A stretch of 6,323 bases of DNA from JBNJGT01 sp046496745 (GCA_046496745.1 JAWOGQ010000106.1:1-6323); one strand, 5' to 3'; counted from the first letter of the stretch, positions 1-4,964 are shown. Numbers and translations: made by a program. Notes: generated from the sequence alone by a model not told the origin.

Positions 1-1
1 A

Positions 2-73
2 CGCCCCCGCGAGGATTTGAACCCCGGTAACAGGCTCCGCAAGCCTGTGTCATATCCACTAGACCACAGGGGC
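2..73 (-). tRNA. tRNA-Arg (anticodon GCG)
   Basis: The minus strand folds into a full cloverleaf. The acceptor stem is 7 bp (GCCCCTG with CGGGGGC, including one T-G pair). The D arm begins GTC and closes with GAC around AGTGGATA. The anticodon stem is CAGGC/GCCTG with the 7-base loop TTGCGGA, which puts GCG at positions 34-36 and so reads arginine CGC/CGT codons. The T arm is CGGGG-TTCAAAT-CCTCG. The discriminator base is G. The next base is T, so CCA is not encoded and must be added by the CCA-adding enzyme, as is common in archaea. No intron is seen at the usual 37/38 site. The gene starts 15 bp after the stop codon of the PHP gene on the same strand, so it is either co-transcribed or uses a promoter inside the end of that gene. 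Confidence 0.96.
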
Positions 74-88
74 ATTTAAAAGGACGAA

Positions 89-1081
89 TTACTTCCCATT
101 ATTAAACTTTTTCACAACTACCCCGAGGGGTTTGTATATGAGCTTGGCTGCAGGTAAAGGATTTCTAATGACCTGCTTTGATTCATTGGAAATCACAGTC
201 AGCTTATTGACTATCATAGGCTTATGGTATCTCATCGGCCTTACCACGATCTGTTCATATCTTTGCCCTAAAGAAGGCACCAGGTATGGCATGTGCTTCT
301 GGCCTGACTTTGCAATCGAAGGCATCCTCTGGAGCTGGTTCACAGGCGCCCCCCGCACAAAAGATTGCTTATTCTTTATGCAGTCCAGAAATTCTGGAAT
401 AGTCCCTGCATTAGCATATGTAACGACCTTACCGAATTCGAACAGTGAATGGCTGTCACTTCCTCCTGTGATACCGCAGGAAAGTTCATCAGCAAATTCC
501 ATAGCTTTGTTGTTCATTCCCTTGGTCATGGCACCATTGATGACCTCTACTGCGTGTACAGACTTCAGCATATCCGGCAAGATATATCCTTTCTTTATGC
601 CTTTTGGTACATGTGTATATGCTGGAGAATACGGATGAGCGATGCTTACCACAGAGTCGTATGCCTGTGCCACCTGCAGCAGCTCAGGGATGGAAAGCTT
701 TGTGTTGGTATGAGGATTCTTGTTCTTGGCAGGCTCTACATGCCTTTTATAGAACTCAGTCAGTTCCTCTACCTTAGAGAAATACACAAGGATATGTGGT
801 CCCTCAGCTGAGCTTACCTCAATTCCTGGTATGACCATTACATTGGTGCCAAGCTCATATGCCCTGAGCACCCCTCCTATCTCATTATGATCTGTTATTG
901 CAAGCCCTATTCCTTTCTTCTCGGCTTTCTTGAGGAGTCTTCTCACCCTTGTATAACTATCAGAGAAGCGAGTATGGACATGCATGTCACACAATGTATA
1001 CCCTTTCTTGATAAGCCGCTTGATCTGTACCCTCTTCTGGTCGGCCTTTGCCAGGGCACGCATATGCGAGAGATCTTTCAT
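89..1081 (-). CDS. PHP-domain metal-dependent phosphoesterase
   Basis: The 330-residue protein has a complete PHP-type metal site: DMHVHT (His34, His36), ITDHNE (Asp64, His65), GIEVS (Glu88), IAHPY (His149) and GGSDSH (Asp209, His211). PHP proteins of this TrpH/YciV-like kind are two- or three-metal hydrolases acting on phosphoesters, such as nucleotide 3',5'-bisphosphates or RNA ends; the substrate here cannot be read from sequence. The PHP domain covers about residues 28-245. A basic C-terminal tail of about 85 residues (246-330) makes it longer than simple PHP enzymes, and I do not recognise that tail. There is no signal peptide, so it is probably cytoplasmic. The ATG at 1081 is preferred over an in-frame ATG six codons later because a TATA-like box is centred 27-28 bp upstream of it, as expected for a leaderless mRNA. 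A mobile element copy lies just upstream of that promoter. Confidence 0.9.
   Translation of the reverse strand: MKDLSHMRALAKADQKRVQIKRLIKKGYTLCDMHVHTRFSDSYTRVRRLLKKAEKKGIGLAITDHNEIGGVLRAYELGTNVMVIPGIEVSSAEGPHILVYFSKVEELTEFYKRHVEPAKNKNPHTNTKLSIPELLQVAQAYDSVVSIAHPYSPAYTHVPKGIKKGYILPDMLKSVHAVEVINGAMTKGMNNKAMEFADELSCGITGGSDSHSLFEFGKVVTYANAGTIPEFLDCIKNKQSFVRGAPVNQLQRMPSIAKSGQKHMPYLVPSLGQRYEQIVVRPMRYHKPMIVNKLTVISNESKQVIRNPLPAAKLIYKPLGVVVKKFNNGK
98..112 (-). promoter_or_regulatory. Possible TATA/BRE promoter of the tRNA
   Basis: On the minus strand an A-rich stretch is followed by TTTAATAAT, centred about 29 bp before the mature 5' end of the tRNA. That is the right distance for an archaeal TATA box with a leader of a few bases. 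It lies within the last codons of the PHP gene. The alternative is processing from a shared transcript. Confidence 0.4.
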
Positions 1082-1104
1082 GGTGTTAAGCGATACTCAT
1101 CTCC

Positions 1105-1112
1105 TTATTAAT
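1105..1112 (-). promoter_or_regulatory. TATA box of the PHP gene (leaderless)
   Basis: ATTAATAA preceded by an A-rich BRE-like stretch is centred about 27.5 bp before the ATG at 1081, so transcription should begin at or next to the start codon. An AAGGAG motif at 1101-1106 overlaps the TATA box and lies upstream of the predicted start of transcription, so it is not a ribosome binding site for this gene. Confidence 0.6.
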
Positions 1113-1117
1113 TTTTT

Positions 1118-1126
1118 GACTAGAAT
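1118..1126. repeat. 9-bp target site duplication, outer copy
   Basis: GACTAGAAT directly abuts the left end of the left small element (1127) and recurs exactly at 1274-1282, directly abutting its right end. Perfect flanking direct repeats of this kind are the footprint of a transposition event with a 9-bp staggered cut. Confidence 0.85.
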
Positions 1127-1273
1127 GAGTTTTTCGAATAATTCCTGCATCGACTTCGGCCTGATTTCCTTTTTAAAAAGAGGTGACATCCCCGTAAGGG
1201 ACCTCCCCCTGTCACCTTATGTAGGGATAGCTTATTGGCCTTCGTAATAATGATGCATTCTTTCGAAAAACTC
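1127..1273 (+). mobile_element. MITE-like palindromic element, left copy (147 bp)
   Basis: The unit begins with GAGTTTTTCGAA (1127-1138) and ends with its exact reverse complement TTCGAAAAACTC (1262-1273), a 12-bp perfect terminal inverted repeat. It is flanked by perfect 9-bp direct repeats. Internally it is an imperfect palindrome: TGCATC 1146-1151 pairs with GATGCA 1252-1257, GGCC 1158-1161 with GGCC 1237-1240, and AGGTGACA 1181-1188 with TGTCACCT 1210-1217 around a 21-nt loop. It also carries a perfect 12-bp palindrome CTTTTTAAAAAG at 1169-1180. It is far too short to encode a transposase, so it would need one supplied in trans. A second copy lies inverted at 2797-2945. I do not recognise the family. 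It could alternatively be a structured RNA or regulatory repeat, but the terminal repeats plus target duplication favour a miniature transposable element. Confidence 0.82.
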
Positions 1274-1282
1274 GACTAGAAT
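1274..1282. repeat. 9-bp target site duplication, inner copy
   Basis: This is the second exact copy of GACTAGAAT, next to the right end of the left element. It contains the stop codon (TAG, minus strand, 1276-1278) of the helicase remnant, so the element landed at the very end of that gene without changing its protein. Confidence 0.85.
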
Positions 1283-2775
1283 TCCGAGAGATTGACCTGA
1301 CCGATTCTTATCTTCACGTCTTGTCCGACCTGTTTCTTGACAGATTGGGCAGTCTTTTGCCCAATTATCTTTGCAAGCCTGCCTGGTTCAGCCTCTTTCA
1401 CATCCTTTATGGTGCATATCTGGTTAGAGAACATGCGTCTCGCCTTCACACGCCCTATACCCTTCAGTTTCAGGAGCGTCAGCAATTCCTCTTTTACCCC
1501 GTTCTGGAGCCTTACCCTTAGTTTCATGATAGCCTTCAGGATATCCTTGTATTCCTGGATCCTTGCAAGCTCTCCTGCTGCATATAACAACCAGTCGCAG
1601 GTGTCTATCTTAACCTTAAGCTCCCCTGGCCTGATACTGTATTTCTCAAGCAGGTCCTCCTCAGAGGTCTCATCGATCCAGTCATGCAGGCAGGAAGCAG
1701 TCTTGAGCGCATCCAGGAACTCTTCATATTCAGGCTCATATATGGATGGCTCATTCACAAGGAGAGTATCCTCATACTTTACCAGGATCTCCTGGATATC
1801 ATCCATTTCCTTGGCACGAACCCTGAGAAGGGGACGCATCTCGAGCGTGTTTGCCATCAGATGCAAAAGCCCCATCGGTTCATCTCCTCCCTTCCTAAGG
1901 CCTTTGATTATCCCATGCGCAGTATATGGATCTATGTAAAGCTCGCTTACCCTGCGCCCCAGGTAAGTGACCTTATACCTTTGCTCCTCGTTTGCCGCAA
2001 CAAAATCCCCTGAACCCCTTATGAACTCCCAGTGTTCCAGGTAATCAAGCATCTTTTCGATGATCATCTCCAGCCTGTTCATGTCCTTGAACTGGTGAGC
2101 CCAGAATGTCTCTTCAAAGAAATCCAGTATCTCTTCTTTTGTAGATACCAGTTTTGTTGCAATCAGAGATAGCAGGTATGTCCTTAGAACAGGCTCCACA
2201 GCAAGCTTTGAATAGATGTCTTCAGGTTCTCCATGGAGATATTTCTCCACTATCTCTTCCTTTTCAGCCTCGCTTTGCGCGATACAGATAGATTCCCCGT
2301 AAGTCTCATAACCCGGCCTTCCTGCTCTCCCTGCCATCTGCAGGTATTCAAGCACAGGGATATATTGCATCCCTCTTGGTCCGAACCGTTTAAGATCCTT
2401 TATTATAGTCCTGAAAGCCGGAAGGTCCAGTCCTGCAGCAAGTGTCGGAGTGCAGCATATTATCCTGATTGTCCCATCCCTGAAGGCATCCTCTATCAGG
2501 GACTTCTGTCCAGAAGTAAGCCCCGCATGATGAAAAGCGATCCCTTTCTTCACGCACTTGCTTAATCTTATGCATTGTTTGGTGGGCTTTGACAGGTCAT
2601 TCAATATCTTCTCAGAAAGGCTTTTCAGGTCACCTGAACATTTCTTGCTGATATCTTCAGCGGTTTTTTCAGCACTTCGTTTAGTGTTGACAAATACCAA
2701 AGCTTGCTTGTTCATGTCAATGGTCTTTAAGGACAGGTCGATAACAGGATTCATCAGCATAACGAAACCATCCAT
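1276..2775 (-). CDS. N-terminally truncated Hel308/Ski2-like helicase (RecA1 missing)
   Basis: The 499 residues match the C-terminal two thirds of an archaeal Hel308/Ski2-like superfamily 2 helicase. Seen are motif IV (ALVFVNT, 25-31), FHHAGL (81-86), motif V (TPTLAAGLDLPA, 109-120) and motif VI with the arginine fingers (QMAGRAGRPG, 146-155). A winged-helix and helical ratchet region follows, then a C-terminal helix-hairpin-helix (LLKLKGIGRVKARRMF, 434-449). Full-length relatives are about 700 residues. The first RecA domain, with Walker A and the DEAH box, is absent, so the product cannot hydrolyse ATP by itself. Helicase-like coding continues eight codons upstream of this ATG and then meets the right mobile element at 2797; the frame stays open inside the element until TAG at 2842-2844, with no ATG, GTG or TTG. 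No convincing ribosome binding site precedes the ATG. The rest of the frame is intact, so the truncation is recent, the fragment is retained, or the assembly joins wrongly at the repeat. It is likely a decaying pseudogene. Confidence 0.85.
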   Translation of the reverse strand: MDGFVMLMNPVIDLSLKTIDMNKQALVFVNTKRSAEKTAEDISKKCSGDLKSLSEKILNDLSKPTKQCIRLSKCVKKGIAFHHAGLTSGQKSLIEDAFRDGTIRIICCTPTLAAGLDLPAFRTIIKDLKRFGPRGMQYIPVLEYLQMAGRAGRPGYETYGESICIAQSEAEKEEIVEKYLHGEPEDIYSKLAVEPVLRTYLLSLIATKLVSTKEEILDFFEETFWAHQFKDMNRLEMIIEKMLDYLEHWEFIRGSGDFVAANEEQRYKVTYLGRRVSELYIDPYTAHGIIKGLRKGGDEPMGLLHLMANTLEMRPLLRVRAKEMDDIQEILVKYEDTLLVNEPSIYEPEYEEFLDALKTASCLHDWIDETSEEDLLEKYSIRPGELKVKIDTCDWLLYAAGELARIQEYKDILKAIMKLRVRLQNGVKEELLTLLKLKGIGRVKARRMFSNQICTIKDVKEAEPGRLAKIIGQKTAQSVKKQVGQDVKIRIGQVNLSEF

Positions 2776-2796
2776 CCTTTTTATGTACTTCGCTTC

Positions 2797-2945
2797 GAGT
2801 TTTTCGAAAAAATAAGCATCATTGTTACGAAGGCCAATCAGCTATCCCTACATAAGGTGACAGGGGGAGGACCCTTACGGGGATGTCACCTCTTTTTAAA
2901 AAGGAAATCAGGCCTAAGTCGATGCAGGAATTATTCGAAAAAACC
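2797..2945 (-). mobile_element. MITE-like palindromic element, right copy (149 bp, inverted)
   Basis: Read on the minus strand, this stretch matches the left element (1127-1273) nearly base for base, with about seven or eight substitutions and a 2-base length difference, or roughly 94% identity. The inner end keeps the full terminal repeat (GAGTTTTTCGAA, 2797-2808). The outer end is degraded to TTCGAAAAAACC (2934-2945), 10 of 12 matching. The central hairpin (AGGTGACA 2855-2862 with TGTCACCT 2884-2891) and the CTTTTTAAAAAG palindrome (2892-2903) are conserved. Unlike the left copy it has no clean 9-bp target duplication: ACTTCG occurs on both sides (2787-2792 and 2946-2951) but the following bases differ. 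Its inner edge is exactly where the helicase coding sequence breaks off. Confidence 0.8.
2892..2903 (-). promoter_or_regulatory. Possible TATA-like box carried by the element
   Basis: The AT palindrome CTTTTTAAAAAG could act as a TATA box in either direction. On the minus strand it would start transcripts near 2870, running through the rest of the element into the helicase remnant with a leader of about 95 nt. The same sequence occurs in the left copy at 1169-1180. This is inferred from base composition alone. Confidence 0.25.
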
Positions 2946-2955
2946 ACTTCGAAAC

Positions 2956-2964
2956 TTTTATAAA
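2956..2964 (+). promoter_or_regulatory. TATA box of the CBS-kinase-deaminase operon (leaderless)
   Basis: CGAAAC followed by TTTTATAAA is a good BRE-TATA pair centred 27 bp before the ATG at 2987. The spacing supports a leaderless transcript and decides the start codon. The box lies only 10 bp outside the right mobile element. Confidence 0.7.
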
Positions 2965-2986
2965 CCTATAATCTTTGATAACACAC

Positions 2987-3472
2987 ATGAATAGCATCCG
3001 TGAGATCATGAACGTAGATGTGGTTACTGCCTCTGAAGAGCAGAAACTCACAGAGATAATAGATCTCATCACTGAAAAAAAGATTGGTTGTGTTGTAGTA
3101 ACCCAGGGAGACAAGCCAACAGGCATCCTGACAAAGAGTGACCTCATAGGAAAGGTTCTCGATAGCAAGAAAGACCCGAAAAAACTCAAGGTCAAGGATG
3201 TGATGACCTCTCCTATAATCACGGTAACACCTGATATAGAATTTGGTGACGCATTGGGTGTCATGGAAAGCAACCATATCAAGCGTTTGGTTGTGATTGA
3301 GGATGAAGTTCTAAGCGGCCTTATAACAAATGCGGATATAGTGCGCACAGCAAAAAACATCAATAGCTACTGCAAGCGCATGGTATTCTACCAGAACATC
3401 CAGAGTTATGTTATTTTCATATTCTTCATGTTTGCTCTGATATATTTTGCAGTGAAGTTTCTGATGAATTAA
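2987..3472 (+). CDS. Membrane-anchored tandem CBS-domain protein
   Basis: The 161-residue protein has two CBS domains and one C-terminal membrane helix. CBS1 spans about residues 6-56, with GCVVVTQGDKPTGILTKSDL as its typical core. CBS2 spans about 70-123, beginning VKDVMTSPIITV and ending GLITNADIV. A hydrophobic helix at about 141-159 (YVIFIFFMFALIYFAVKFL) anchors it with the CBS pair probably facing the cytoplasm. CBS pairs bind adenine nucleotides such as AMP, ATP or S-adenosylmethionine and usually control a partner; no catalytic domain is present. The start at ATG 2987 is chosen over an in-frame TTG at 2975 because the TATA box is centred 27 bp before the ATG and the TTG would lie upstream of the predicted transcript start. 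It is the first gene of an operon and stops 1 bp before the kinase gene, so it may sense nucleotide levels for its neighbours; that link is inferred. Confidence 0.88.
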   Translation: MNSIREIMNVDVVTASEEQKLTEIIDLITEKKIGCVVVTQGDKPTGILTKSDLIGKVLDSKKDPKKLKVKDVMTSPIITVTPDIEFGDALGVMESNHIKRLVVIEDEVLSGLITNADIVRTAKNINSYCKRMVFYQNIQSYVIFIFFMFALIYFAVKFLMN

Positions 3473-3473
3473 A

Positions 3474-4010
3474 ATGATAATAGGAATTACAGGTACACTA
3501 GGGGCAGGTAAGACGACAATCGTTGAATACCTCAAAGGGAAAGGTTTTGCACACTATTCAGTTCGCGATTTTCTCACTGAAGAGATCAAGCGAAGAGACA
3601 TGCCAATCAATCGCGACAGCATGGTAACGGTCGCAAACGATCTGCGGCAGAAACACTCTCCAAGCTACATTGTAGAGCAGCTCTATGAACAGGCCAAAGG
3701 ACAGGATGCGGTTATCGAAAGCATCCGCACACCTGGCGAGGTAAAGGCCTTAAAGGATTATGGCGATTTCATGCTCCTTGCTATAGATGCTGACATAAAA
3801 ACACGCTACGACCGTATCATCGCCCGTAAATCAGAGACAGACCAGATAAGTTTTGAGAAGTTCAAGGAAGACGAAGAACGGGAGATGAACTCAGATGAGG
3901 AGCACAAGCAAAACATAACAAGATGCATAGAAATGGCAGACCATCGCATCGACAATAACGGTACTATCGAAGAGTTCTATGAAAAGGTAAAGGCGTTGAT
4001 AGAAAAATGA
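3474..4010 (+). CDS. P-loop nucleotide kinase-like protein (dephospho-CoA kinase/UPF0200-like)
   Basis: The 178-residue protein begins almost at once with a Walker A loop, GTLGAGKTT (residues 7-15). It shows the layout of small nucleotide kinases: an ESIRTPGEV segment (about 82-90), IDAD ending the next strand (104-107), a basic lid-like stretch RYDRIIARKSETD (111-123), and an IDNNGTIEEFYEKV ending typical of dephospho-CoA kinase-like and archaeal UPF0200 proteins. A phosphate acceptor cannot be named from sequence. It starts 1 bp after the CBS gene and its stop overlaps the next start (ATGA at 4007-4010), so it is translationally coupled to the dCMP deaminase. A role in deoxynucleotide metabolism, either as a (d)NMP kinase or as a regulatory NTP-binding partner of the deaminase, is inferred. 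It may equally be a dephospho-CoA kinase. No strong ribosome binding site precedes it. Confidence 0.82.
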   Translation: MIIGITGTLGAGKTTIVEYLKGKGFAHYSVRDFLTEEIKRRDMPINRDSMVTVANDLRQKHSPSYIVEQLYEQAKGQDAVIESIRTPGEVKALKDYGDFMLLAIDADIKTRYDRIIARKSETDQISFEKFKEDEEREMNSDEEHKQNITRCIEMADHRIDNNGTIEEFYEKVKALIEK

Positions 4011-4537
4011 AAGAAAGACCATCAAAAAAGGAATACTATTTGAATATCACAAAAGAAGTCGCAGCAAGATCCAACTGTCTTAGTACCAACATAGGAGCCA
4101 TTATTGTCCGGGACGATCAGATTGTTTCAACTGGTTATAATGGGGCACCTCGAAAGACAAAGGACTGTTACAAGACCGGGACCTGTCTGCGAAGGGACAT
4201 GGAGATCCCCTCTGGCCAGCGCTATGAATTGTGCCGGAGTGTTCATGCCGAACAGAATGCAATAATCAACGCGGCCCGTGCCGGAGTCTCCATTCTCAAT
4301 GGAACAATGTATATCTACGGTGTCAGGACGTATGGTGTTGAGGAGCCTGTCTTACTGGATGCGCTTCCATGCCTCTTCTGTAAAAAGATGCTAATAAATG
4401 CCGGGCTCAAGGCTATCGTAGCCATGATGAGCGACGGCACTATCAAGGAATTCTCAGTGGACGAATGGGCCAATGAATGGCGTGAACGAGACCTGACAGA
4501 TGACCTGAACCAGTACAACACCAGCTACTCAAAGTGA
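4007..4537 (+). CDS. Deoxycytidylate (dCMP) deaminase
   Basis: The 176-residue protein is a zinc-dependent cytidine/deoxycytidylate deaminase. The catalytic zinc site is His80-Ala-Glu82 (HAEQNAI) with PCLFC (Cys122, Cys125), and Glu82 is the proton shuttle. Extra cysteines Cys24, Cys54, Cys60 and Cys76, in RSNC, CYKTGTC and YELC contexts, resemble the structural zinc site of ComEB-like dCMP deaminases. Members turn dCMP into dUMP, the precursor for thymidylate synthesis, and are often controlled by dCTP and dTTP. Its start overlaps the stop of the kinase-like gene by 4 bp, and its 3' end overlaps the convergent thioredoxin gene by 9 bp. Kinase-like and deaminase modules in the same order are fused in yeast Dcd1 and in AvcD phage-defence proteins. 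A housekeeping role in dTTP supply is the simplest reading. Confidence 0.92.
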   Translation: MKERPSKKEYYLNITKEVAARSNCLSTNIGAIIVRDDQIVSTGYNGAPRKTKDCYKTGTCLRRDMEIPSGQRYELCRSVHAEQNAIINAARAGVSILNGTMYIYGVRTYGVEEPVLLDALPCLFCKKMLINAGLKAIVAMMSDGTIKEFSVDEWANEWRERDLTDDLNQYNTSYSK

Positions 4538-4843
4538 TTTGGCCTTCTCAAGAAGCGCGTCCTTTGCCATCATCCCCATGGCACGGTCAACTTCTTTGCC
4601 ATCTTTCATGAATACGATAGTAGGTATGCTCATTACCTTGAATTCCTGTGCTATGTCAGGTGCATCTTCAGTGGAGATCTTTACGAATTTGACCTTCCCT
4701 TCCATATCCTTCCCTGCTTCTTCAAAGATAGGGCCAAACATCTTGCATGGCATGCACCATTCCGCCCAGAAATCGATGATTACAGGAATATCAGACTGTT
4801 TCACTTCCTTTTCATAGTTCTCATTTGTTACGTGTGTTACCAT
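4529..4843 (-). CDS. Thioredoxin (WCMPC active site)
   Basis: The 104-residue protein is a full single-domain thioredoxin. It has the strand VIIDFWAEW leading to the redox motif Cys30-Met-Pro-Cys33, a cis-proline loop (SIPT, Pro74), and the usual IVFMKDGKEVDRAMG end of the fold. There is no signal peptide, so it should reduce protein disulfides in the cytoplasm, for instance recycling ribonucleotide reductase or peroxiredoxins. The active site is CMPC rather than the commoner CGPC, which would be expected to alter redox potential or partner choice. The start is supported by a GAGGTGA ribosome binding site 4 nt upstream; in this window it is the only gene with such a clear site. Its last nine bases overlap the end of the convergent dCMP deaminase gene. 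Confidence 0.95.
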   Translation of the reverse strand: MVTHVTNENYEKEVKQSDIPVIIDFWAEWCMPCKMFGPIFEEAGKDMEGKVKFVKISTEDAPDIAQEFKVMSIPTIVFMKDGKEVDRAMGMMAKDALLEKAKSL

Positions 4844-4847
4844 AATT

Positions 4848-4854
4848 TCACCTC
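4848..4854 (-). promoter_or_regulatory. Shine-Dalgarno site of the thioredoxin gene
   Basis: GAGGTGA on the minus strand lies four bases before the ATG at 4843. It is a perfect complement to the usual archaeal 16S rRNA 3' end. It contrasts with the leaderless arrangement of neighbouring genes. Confidence 0.75.
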
Positions 4855-4876
4855 ATATGCCCCAAATCACCTTTTC

Positions 4877-4890
4877 TTTTTATATTTAAT
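4877..4890 (-). promoter_or_regulatory. TATA box of the thioredoxin gene
   Basis: ATTAAATATAAAAA on the minus strand is centred near 4884. Transcription would start near 4858, leaving a leader of about 15 nt that just contains the GAGGTGA ribosome binding site. Confidence 0.6.
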
Positions 4891-4933
4891 GGAGGTGTGG
4901 CCAGGATCCGGTTAATTTTACACAACCACAACC

Positions 4934-4941
4934 TATAAATA
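4934..4941 (+). promoter_or_regulatory. TATA box of the Nog1-like gene (leaderless)
   Basis: TATAAATA is centred 27-28 bp before the ATG at 4965, with CAACC as the upstream BRE position. The predicted transcript starts at the start codon. No Shine-Dalgarno sequence precedes the gene. Confidence 0.7.
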
Positions 4942-4964
4942 GGCAGGAAAGTCTCTCTTTATAT

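Noticed and set aside
75..82. TTTTAAAT on the minus strand as the tRNA TATA box
   Set aside because: It is directly next to the mature 5' end, so transcription would start inside the tRNA.
132..638. 168-codon open frame on the plus strand opposite the PHP gene
   Set aside because: It is antisense to a gene with a full set of metal-binding motifs, and its own translation resembles no known family.
1127..1273. CRISPR-like or tandem repeat array
   Set aside because: There are only two copies, far apart and inverted, with no spacers and no cas genes.
1337..1939. 200-codon open frame on the plus strand opposite the helicase remnant
   Set aside because: It is serine- and arginine-rich low-quality sequence mirroring the helicase codons; the opposite strand has clear helicase motifs.
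2776..2841. Extending the helicase start upstream into the element
   Set aside because: The frame is open to a TAG at 2842-2844 but contains no ATG, GTG or TTG before 2775, so the extra residues have no start codon.
1127..2945. Composite transposon carrying a helicase cargo between two elements
   Set aside because: The left copy has its own perfect 9-bp duplication on both sides, and the outermost flanks (GACTAGAAT and ACTTCGAAA) do not match, so the pair did not move as one unit.
2787..2951. ACTTCG on both sides of the right element as a target duplication
   Set aside because: Only six bases match, they are not equally placed relative to the element ends, and the left copy indicates nine; at best it is a decayed remnant.
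2975..2986. TTG start giving the CBS protein four extra residues
   Set aside because: The TATA box centred near 2960 predicts transcription to begin at about 2987, at the in-frame ATG, so the TTG would be outside the transcript.
2914..3363. 149-codon minus-strand frame opposite the CBS gene
   Set aside because: It begins inside the CBS coding region, runs into the mobile element, and is antisense to two clear CBS domains.
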